A stretch of DNA of 64,000 nt, taken from positions 123,914,668 to 123,978,667 of the forward strand of contig NC_082594.1 of the NCBI RefSeq assembly GCF_030936135.1, read 5' to 3'. Shown piece after piece: positions 56,601 to 64,000 of this stretch (positions are counted from its first letter, which is position 1; every line of letters starts with the position of its first letter). Both the position numbers and the translations under genes were made by a program. This DNA is from Gavia stellata (Eukaryota; Chordata; Aves; Gaviiformes; Gaviidae). Under the pieces are notes generated by a model that had not been told where the DNA came from, searched no databases, and saw nothing but the letters and a program-made list of their open reading frames with translations.

Positions 56601-59600
56601 GCATTGGGGATGAAAAATTTGACTTCCTATGTAGATCTTAAGACATAGTCGTAAGTCACAATAGTGCAGTCCTGCTACTTTCAGATTGGGGTCAGTTAAA
56701 AAAAAAAAGTTTAAAGAGCACTGGTGCTAAAAACTAGCACTTGGGCATATTAAGTGTTTAGTAATTGAACCGGTCTTCTTACTCTTTCCCCTTCAGGAGC
56801 CTTTCCTCTTTTTGTGCCTATGGATAGCTGACACTTGCCTCACTGAGCATTAATACATTCGTTTTTGTGACAGAGTACGCTTTGCCTTACTCATTGCATG
56901 TTGGCTAAATCTTATGAAGAACGGTTAATTTCCAGAGGTGTTCTGTGAGATGTTTACATCCTGGAGCCACCAGTCCCACAGGCTGGGGGATAATTTGTTA
57001 TCATTACAGCACCCTCGTAGATAGAAATTGTAGCATTTGTCTCCTTTTACAGATGGACAACTTAAAGCCCAGATGTTAAAATTAGCACAATCAAAATATT
57101 TGAGCAACCTGTTTATGATGGTTGGAGAACTACAAGGTTCTGTTCTGTTTTGAGAGGGGGAATATCTACCTTCAGGAACAGCTCCCATTAACTTATTTTG
57201 CAGTTTTTAAATGTCCCCTTGACAGGTGAGGTCTACAGACAGTGGCCACCTGTGGAAGAATGAAATTGGTGTAGATAATTGCTTAGAACTGGATTCAGGA
57301 ATAGGTTTCTGCTTTCCTAACTCATTTCATAGCTTGTAGTATTTTTGTCTCATGCATCCCTCAACTCTCTGCCCTGGCACTGGATGTTGTGTAAGCGTTG
57401 GGAAGGAGACATTCCTTCCTGAGTTCCCAGTTTTGATGCTGGAAGAATAACAGGAAAGAGAGGTTGCAGGAAAAATGCTGCTGACTTTTGAATTATAGTA
57501 ATTGCAGTTGGCATGGAGATGTTGGGGATGAAGCCTGCTTTGTATGAATGGATTATTTTCCAAGCTCTTACTAATCATCTACCAAACAAAATTATTCTTG
57601 TGGCTTCACAATTTAGCCAAGTTTGCATAAGCTTTCAAAGCAACAGCAAAATTAAAAAAAAAATTAAAATGTTGTCCCTGTGTTGAGTTTCAGTTTGTTT
57701 TTGAGAGACATGGAGGAGCTAGCATGTTTTCAAAAACTCTTCGATACCTCACTTGTTGTGAGAACAGGATGAAGAAATGGGGATGCCTATACTTTTTTTT
57801 TCCCTTGCCTTATTCTCAGAAACCTGAAGGGGAGATACCTGATACAGGAAATTTCAGCCTGATCACTTACAATTTGGCTTTTAAAGAATTTGACAGCAAC
57901 TTTGCAGAAAGGAAAACGAGATTATCAGCTCCAGGTAGCACTGCCAATACTGCCTGACAAAAAAAAACCACTAATAAAGCTGGAATGCTCTTAACCAGAA
58001 AGAACTTTGCTTAAATACTGTAAATTTTTTTTACAGGTTGTTAATAACTCAGTTTTTGCTAGCCAGTAAAAATTAATTAGGCCACTTGTTTTTTTTTTTT
58101 AATCTGATGACTTGTGTAGTAAAGCGAACGTAAATCCTGAAAAGGGAAGCTGGAGTTTGGGAAAGGGTTGGAAACATTTCATAGAGGTTGTGACTGGCAG
58201 TACTTTGTGGTTCCTGTGTAACTATCCCTTAGCTTTCACGTAGGCAGTTACTTGGGGCTGAATAGTTAGTTGTCTCTGAACTGGTAAGTCATTGTCTGCC
58301 TATAATTATAATAAGTTTATGGTTTTAAAACAGGACCAGTTTTTCAACCACCGTGAGATCTGTAGTTTTGCAGTGAACTGAAAGGTGGTAACTTTCTAGC
58401 AGCTAAGTAAACTGAGCAAAATTAGGTGGTATTATAGTAACACACCAAAACATAAGCTTTTAGTACTAACTTGCAGAGGAAGTATGAATACAGTGTAGTA
58501 AAGTTCATTCAAGGGTTATGTTTTTCCATCTTAGGTTGCCATGAAGCTGGTACAAAGAGGGAAAAAAATGAAACAGCCCAAAAGAGATACCACGGAAAAT
58601 AATGAAGTAGAAGCTCAGCACAAATGCACTGAGTGTGGAATGGTGTTCCAGCGGCGCTATGCACTTATAATGCACACACTGAAACATGAAAGATCTAAAG
58701 ATTATAAATGCCCAGTAAGTTGGGGTTTTTTGTCTGTAAAACTCCCTCTTTATGAAAAGTCATTCAGTAATGATATTAGTAATTACTTTTCTTGCCTTTT
58801 TTTGTACATGTATTTATTTTCCTTACGGATTTCAGAGACTGATGCGGCCCTGATCTGAATGGGGGGGGGGGTAAAATGTGGTGCAGCCACATGGCCCGAT
58901 AGCACCGTGTGACATGGAAGTGCGCTTGCTGCTCAAGACAGTGCTGGGGTGGGCTTTACTTTTAACCTTAGCAGTGAATTTGCAACTGTGTTTAGATTAG
59001 CCTGGAAGTTAGCCTCACTGAGAAGTGATCAGTGATTCTGTTACTAGCCATAAAATTCAAAATTTACAACTATTAATTAACCTGAGATAAAATGCCTATT
59101 GGAGTCAGGTTATAGACCTAGCTAATCATATTACTATACTTAAAACCTTTGATTACCTTTACTTTGCATTTAATATTACAAAAATATTTAAAAAAAAAAA
59201 AAAGTTGTAATATTTTCTTTGCCAGTTGTGTAAAAAAGAGTTCCAGTATGGTGCCTCCCTGCGAGCCCATCTTGTCCGGCACACTCGGAAGACCGAAGTG
59301 AACACTGCAGCTGCTAGTGTACAAGAGACAGGCGTGTCTTCGGTGAAAGGGAGAACTAAACGGGAATTTATATGTGATATATGTGGGAGAACTCTACCTA
59401 AGCTCTATTCTCTCAGAATACATATGCTCAAACATACAGGTGTAAAACCACATGCATGCAAGGTAAGGAGAAAGTCCTTTTACTCTGTAATCAAATGTTT
59501 TCTTGATATTTTAGTATTGATACTCTGTCCTAAAATCTAGGTTAATTTAGGTCACTTCAGAATGGGGAAAACTACTGTAACGTTCCTGATGAAAATTCTT

Positions 59601-62600
59601 GTAGTCCAAGACTGAGAAAACTAGAATGAAGTTGAATCATGAAAGTTCATATTTTTTGAGTCTAGAAGGATGTCTTCCTTTGAGTATTCTAACAGACCAG
59701 TTCTGCCACTGGTGCAAAATCACGGGCTTGGCCGTCCTGGTTCCCAAGGAATACAGGAGGTTTTGTTGTGTTTGAAGTTAAACACCTATTACGTAAAGAG
59801 TTTCATTTGTCCTATTCCACCGGATATGGATTTTTTTTTTTTAGGTTTGTGGAAAGACCTTTACATATAAGCATGGATTAAAAATGCACTTAGCTCTCCA
59901 TGAAGTACAGAAACAGTTCAAGTGTGACTTGTGTGAAAAGTCTTTTGTCACAAAAAGAAGCCTTCAGGAACACATGAGCATTCATACAGGTAAGTGATGA
60001 GAAAGAGGATCCTTTTACTTTGGTTGGCTGTTGTATGCTGCTGAACTTTAACATTGTTCTTCATTGTCAAAGGAACTGTTCAAAAAAATAAATAGTAGTG
60101 TCTCCTTTTTCTTCTACTGGTCAGGGAGCTGAGATGGAGGTAAGTAGTCATGTTACATTTATTTTCTGGGCGTATTTTACCATAGCTTAATGTTGTTATG
60201 CAAATGTTCTGTACAAGAACAGGGAATCATGGTTGGTCTATTCCTGTGTTTTTATGTATGTATTTATGCCTGTATCATGTCAATTCAACAAAGATAGGCA
60301 ACAGGCTGGAATGTTCTGGAGCACTTGCACTTCCAGCCTATCCTTTCAGAGGAAAACATGCTAAGTTAAATCTCTGAGAATCTCCATGTAAGTTTTACAA
60401 GACTTGCTGTACTAATACTGAAATCTTATAAAACCTTGTATCTTGAAAGATGTTAGCCTGTGAAAGATGACAATATAATAATTTAATACAAGCAGAGTTT
60501 TAAAATGGTCATGTGTAGAAATTGCCTGTTTCTTGTTTTCCGAGTGCGGTGGAATCAAAAGAAAGAGACTGTTTCTGTTAAGACAATTTGTTCCAGAAAT
60601 GAAGGAATTTATATTAGTACTCAGCACTCCTAAATTGATGAACTGGAGCGGAAAACTTTTATTTTAAGGTGGTGTTCCACAAATTCAAGATGTAAGTAAT
60701 CCGTAAGCAATGCTGTGTTGCTGGAGAAATTGCGTATTATAGCAACACAGGCAATGGGGGTTTTTCCACACAAGAGGGTAATTCTTTAGGCTGTTCGCAT
60801 TTCATGACTGATTAGTAGCTGCAGTGTTGTACCTGCGTTCAAAAACATGCAATAAAGTAATTCAGAGTTGCTACTCCCCCCTCTCTGTGTATTATTACAT
60901 TGGCACATACGATACACACTTAAAAATTCCAGCCGTGTGTAGTTAAACCAACTTCTCTTTGTAGCACTGCTCTGATTACTTAAGGTAAATTACGTGGGAA
61001 GAAAAAAACACTCTGACAAAGCACTCCAGAGATCCGGAGGCCTGGCTTCATAACATGTTTTGTTTTTTTTTTGTCAGGAGAATCCAAGTATCTTTGCTCC
61101 ATCTGTGGAAAATCTTTCCACAGGGCATCAGGACTCAGTAAACACATAAAGAAACACCAGCCAAAGCCTGAAGTCCGTGGATATCAGTGTACTCAGTAAG
61201 TTGGTTGGTGGGTTTTTTGGTGGGCTTTTTGTCTTAACATTAATGATCCTAGTAATTTTAAAGATTAAAAGCAGCTCTTCGTTGTAGCGTAAAGCTGTTC
61301 ACTGGCCTGGAATAAGACTTTTAAAGCATAAGAGTAAAGCATGCGCTTTCATTAATACACGCATTGGAGAGCAACAGCTTGTTTTTAATGTTACCTAGCT
61401 CTAGTTTCAGACAGTTATTTTTTAATGAGTGTGTTTGCACTTGTAGCTGTAATCAGTAGCTATGTGGTTTTAAATCTCCCTTGTAGGACAGATAGAAGAG
61501 TGGTAAGGTTGTCAGAGGTGAAGGGCCTTCAGCCTGTTCTTGCCCTCTTTTACTGTGATAGTTGATTTCAGTTTAATTTGAAAACTTCCTGTACACTCTA
61601 TGATGTCATGTACTTGTGTGCACTGCAATACACACTGTGTTTAGCAAACAGCTCTGCAGGAAAATCATAAATTAAGACTCACTATTGCAGTTAACTTGAT
61701 TATAAAACTTAACGTGACTACTTAAATATCTTTGCATTATGGACTTCAGTTTAGCGGAAACTCTGTAACTGGAAAGAGCGTGTCTCCTAGTGCGTTAGCA
61801 AAACTTGTTTCCATGACCAAGCAGACTACAGGAGAACCTTTCAAGTGACCTGCAAAAGCACAAATGGTGCTTAATTTCCAAACTGTCAACTAGGTCTCTG
61901 GAAAACTCTCTCAGGTATTAAGAGGAGTTGTACAATGTATATGATTGCCTGTATGGTTTTAATGAAAGCTTTAATCTAAAGTACTGTTTAAAGTGTCTCT
62001 GGTAGTGCTGCTGCGTGCTAGCAAAATATATATATATATTTTTTTTTTCCCTAACTGCTGAAAACTCACTTTAATTCTGTCAGCAATGTTTTTATTTGGT
62101 GCTTTGTAATGCTAAAAGTACCCATCTTAGAAATACAAAGAATAGAGTTAATAGGGTCCACAACAAGGACAGACTGTTTAATGAAACATCCTCGAGAAGG
62201 CAGTTTTGGTTTCGGAGGAGAAATACATTTTTAAAAATAAAATTTTTTTTTACTCAAGGCAATACAGTCATGGATGCAAAAGATTACCTTGTCAGAGAAG
62301 ATATTTTGATTCCCCAACTCCTTCAAAACAGACACAGTCGTTGCTGCTTCTACAATGAAGATCTCTACTAAGAATATAATTCATGTGGTCACAAATAGTT
62401 TAGAGAGCTTCACTAAGCAATAACCAGATTTCAGTTTTCTAGTTTGGTGGATTGGTATGTAAATCTCCCTGCCAGGCTTGAGTTTGGGCATCTGGCACAG
62501 TTGAACAAAACTTAACATGAGTTATTTTCCCAAAATGTTCGTGGAAGTTTTTCAGTGAAGTAGGTATTCAATTAAATTGCAGTAGTGCGTGAGAGTGTCA

Positions 62601-64000
62601 GAGGGGGGTGGTGGTGGTTGCTTAAGTTTTTTACTTCTCTAATGGGTTTTCCAAATACACAAACTTTGAAGGGAGAGCACCAAGTGTCAACCCCATTCAA
62701 GACCCTCAGGGGTCTTTGTGATATTTTTTGATGTGGATCTGCAAACCCAGGATCCCTGAGAGCCCCATCTGAACTGCAGCTGTCAGTTTTTTCCAGTCTA
62801 GGAGGAGGAGTTTGTTTGGGTGGGTCAGGGACTGTCACCTTTTTTCTTTTTTTTTTCCTTTTTTTTTCCTTTTTTTTTTTTCCCCCCTCAAAAGCAAAGA
62901 AGGCTTTTTTCCTCTCCAGAATGCCCAGTCTTTGGGAAATGTACTATTAGAAGTTTTGTTCCTGTATGGAAGCTTTTTTCTTTTGAGATTCCACTGGAGG
63001 TTGAGAATTCTGAGATTCCCTCATTCCAGAGGTTGATCAGCTGTAGAAGGTGAATCCTTCACGTTTTCTTGCTGTCATTTCTCTGCCTCTGTCGTTTTTT
63101 GAATCATACAGGTATATGATGTTACATGAGGAAGAGATACGGATGATCAGGCAAAGATGTCTGAAGAGCAGAATTTCTTTCAAAGGGAGAAAGCATGTCT
63201 TTGATTAGACTGATCTGAGTAGTTTTTATACCAAGAGGAGCTAGTGATTTGTAATTTTACGTAGTCATACTATGGCAAGGTATAAATGAAGGAAAACTAG
63301 GAATTTGCCTGGGTTTAGGTGTATACAAACAGCAAGCTAAAGAATTGAGTATCACTACTTTCAGATGCTTTCTTGTAGGATTCTGAATTTTTGGGTTTTA
63401 ATTTCTAAAAAAAATACATTTGAACATTACAAACAACAAATCCTGGTTATCTCTGTATCAGTAATTAATCCTCTTTGGTTAGGGGAAGAAAAAGCTGTTA
63501 CTATCCTCATAAGTTCATATGGTATAATACAAACTTCTGATGTCTTCCAGTTGGTTTGCCGTTGATTATTCCCCATAAAAAATAACAGAAGGAATATAGT
63601 TACCCATAACAGACAAAAGTGTTTCAGAGGTCCTCAAGTTATATTCCAGACTTTCAGATAAGCTGCTGTTCCTTTTAATTTTCCCTAGTTTGGACAGGGA
63701 TTGTGCTTTATATAGATATTGATAACACAATAGGTGTTGTCTTCGCAAAGTCTTCAGTTGCCATTAAAGAGGAGGATTCCAGTGCCTTTGAAATCAGGAT
63801 CACCAAGATTTTTCTTATACGGGATGCTAAAACCTTTACTGTTACAGGTGTGAAAAGAGTTTCTACGAAGCTCGAGATCTTCGGCAGCATATGAATAAAC
63901 ATTTAGGTGTGAAGCCATTTCAGTGTCAGTTCTGTGGAAAATGTTATAGTTGGAAGAAAGACTGGTATTCTCATGTAAAGTCTCATTCTGTCACAGACCC
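50314..64000 (+). CDS. ZBTB11: ZBTB11, BTB and C2H2 zinc-finger transcription factor (partial, cut at window end)
   Basis: Exons 50314-50623, 53027-53262, 53934-54165, 55348-56162, 58535-58714, 59226-59462, 59845-59989, 61078-61195 and 63848 onward join in phase to 808 residues so far (human protein about 1050). The N-terminal region (GTEGNAKRKIRKAAACYVV) is followed by an integrase-like HHCC zinc-binding domain with His79, His86, Cys116 and Cys119. A BTB/POZ domain lies at about 200-310 (FCDVTLLIEGEEYKAHKSVL). Then come a variable acidic linker, a basic stretch (VQRGKKMKQPKR) and C2H2 fingers from residue 562; eight are seen before the window ends. The family member is a nuclear regulator needed for neutrophil development and mitochondrial/ribosomal gene expression. 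Start context is GCGCCATGT with G at -3. Confidence 0.97.
50624..53026 (+). other. ZBTB11 intron 1
   Basis: Starts inside the CpG island, then becomes mixed in composition. A 175-codon antisense open frame with ATG at 51474 is present, but it is at the length expected once by chance in a window this size and has no recognisable domain. No repeat is named. Confidence 0.65.
53027..53262 (+). CDS. ZBTB11: ZBTB11 exon 2 (second half of HHCC domain)
   Basis: 236 nt, phase 1 to 0. GILKQVKDYIKECSKCQEKL supplies the two cysteines, followed by EMLEELGLD and an acidic Ser-rich run. Donor TTT|GTAAGT. Confidence 0.96.
53934..54165 (+). CDS. ZBTB11: ZBTB11 exon 3 (BTB domain, first part)
   Basis: 232 nt, phase 0 to 1. 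RLSNQFCDVTLLIEGEEYKA and FIEKGAVSSHEAVVDLS. Acceptor TTTACGACAG, donor TCAG|GTGAAT. Confidence 0.97.
55348..56162 (+). CDS. ZBTB11: ZBTB11 exon 4 (BTB end and linker)
   Basis: 815 nt, phase 1 to 0. Completes BTB (FCKSSFLPLLEFAYTSELTF, RHLFMSEVLEICENVHK), then a Glu/Ser/Pro-rich linker, poorly conserved, ending with a conserved basic block (RLHKGIEKKM). Donor CAGCAG|GTATTC. Confidence 0.96.
57820..57957 (+). CDS. Candidate alternative terminal exon of ZBTB11
   Basis: In ZBTB11 intron 4 a strong acceptor (TTTTCCCTTGCCTTATTCTCAG) is followed by 45 codons open in phase 0, the phase in which exon 4 ends, then TGA at 57955. AATAAA follows 16 nt later. The tail reads KPEGEIPDTGNFSLITYNLA and continues with balanced composition. 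If used, it gives a protein of about 576 aa with HHCC and BTB domains but no zinc fingers. A possible internal donor (CCAG|GTAGCA) would end in phase 1 and would not fit exon 5, so only terminal use works. Unconfirmed by RNA. Confidence 0.42.
   Translation, partial: KPEGEIPDTGNFSLITYNLAFKEFDSNFAERKTRLSAPGSTANTA
57973..57978 (+). terminator. Possible intronic poly(A) signal in ZBTB11
   Basis: AATAAA just after the stop of the candidate terminal exon. T-rich and GTTGTT sequence follows within about 70 nt. Confidence 0.35.
58535..58714 (+). CDS. ZBTB11: ZBTB11 exon 5 (finger 1)
   Basis: 60 codons, phase 0 both ends. KLVQRGKKMKQPKR, finger CTECGMVFQRRYALIMHTLK-H, and the first cysteine of finger 2. 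Donor CCCA|GTAAGT. Confidence 0.96.
59226..59462 (+). CDS. ZBTB11: ZBTB11 exon 6 (fingers 2 and 3)
   Basis: 79 codons, phase 0 both ends. Rest of finger 2 (LCKKEFQYGASLRAHLVRH), spacer, finger 3 (CDICGRTLPKLYSLRIHMLK), and the first cysteine of finger 4. Confidence 0.96.
59845..59989 (+). CDS. ZBTB11: ZBTB11 exon 7 (fingers 4 and 5)
   Basis: 145 nt, phase 0 to 1. VCGKTFTYKHGLKMHLALH and CDLCEKSFVTKRSLQEHMSI. Acceptor TTTTTTTTTTTTAG, donor ACAG|GTAAGT. Confidence 0.96.
61078..61195 (+). CDS. ZBTB11: ZBTB11 exon 8 (finger 6)
   Basis: 118 nt, phase 1 to 2. CSICGKSFHRASGLSKHIKK-H, then KPEVRGYQC, the first cysteine of finger 7. Donor CTCA|GTAAGT. Confidence 0.95.
62838..62889 (+). repeat. Homopyrimidine tract
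   Basis: About 50 bp of T runs separated by C or CC, then CCCCCC. This is a potential triplex-forming or slippage-prone sequence in ZBTB11 intron 8. The open frames reading Phe runs through it are artefacts. Confidence 0.8.
63848..64000 (+). CDS. ZBTB11: ZBTB11 exon 9 (fingers 7 and 8, cut by window end)
   Basis: Acceptor CTGTTACAG, phase 2 in. CEKSFYEARDLRQHMNKH and CQFCGKCYSWKKDWYSHVKS, then SHSVTD at the edge. The exon continues beyond base 64000. Confidence 0.94.

Larger units (their letters stand above)
53263..63847 (+). other. ZBTB11 introns 2 to 8
   Basis: Introns 53263-53933, 54166-55347, 56163-58534, 58715-59225, 59463-59844, 59990-61077 and 61196-63847. AT-rich without recognised mobile elements. 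Notable low-complexity tracts are an 11-G run at 58861-58871, (AT)n at about 62026-62040 and a long polypyrimidine tract at 62838-62889. Confidence 0.7.

Overview
The window is vertebrate nuclear DNA, most likely from a bird. It holds multi-exon genes with GT-AG introns, three CpG-island promoters, and CR1 LINE fragments as the only interspersed repeats I recognise. CR1 is typical of birds and other sauropsids. Four conserved protein genes are present in the order NXPE3 (-), CEP97 (-), RPL24 (+), ZBTB11 (+). To my knowledge this is the human 3q12.3 gene order, read in the opposite direction. I assigned exons by matching translated pieces to remembered vertebrate proteins and checking splice sites and reading-frame phase at every junction.

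Layout. 1-17.25 kb: NXPE3 on the minus strand. Four coding exons are seen and the last one lies beyond base 1. The CpG-island promoter is at about 16.1-17.25 kb. 17.25-26.2 kb: AT-rich intergenic sequence with one CR1 and a short interrupted coding-like stretch. 26.2-42.37 kb: CEP97 on the minus strand, all 11 coding exons, 862 aa. 42.37-42.73 kb: a CpG-island promoter shared divergently by CEP97 and RPL24, whose start codons are 358 bp apart. 42.73-46.7 kb: RPL24, six coding exons, 157 aa. 46.7-49.5 kb: intergenic sequence with one CR1. 49.5-64 kb: ZBTB11, promoter and nine coding exons, cut by the window end inside the zinc-finger array.

The genes are not a pathway. RPL24 is a ribosomal protein. 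CEP97 caps centrioles and suppresses ciliogenesis. ZBTB11 is a BTB zinc-finger transcription factor with an integrase-like HHCC domain. NXPE3 is a neurexophilin/PC-esterase family protein of the secretory pathway. The clear organisational link is the CEP97/RPL24 shared promoter.

The most interesting unexplained signals are exon-like structures too short or too hidden for a simple ORF scan. (i) Two phase-compatible exons in the large NXPE3 intron (11390-11525 and 10622-10719, minus strand) have splice sites, a stop and an AATAAA. They would encode a small single-pass membrane protein, or an alternative short NXPE3 product. (ii) An apparent alternative terminal exon in ZBTB11 intron 4 (57820-57957) has an in-phase acceptor, a 45-codon tail, a stop and an AATAAA 16 nt later. 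It would give a ZBTB11 form without zinc fingers. (iii) Weaker candidates of the same kind lie in CEP97 intron 9 and ZBTB11 intron 8. None of these has been tested against RNA or databases.
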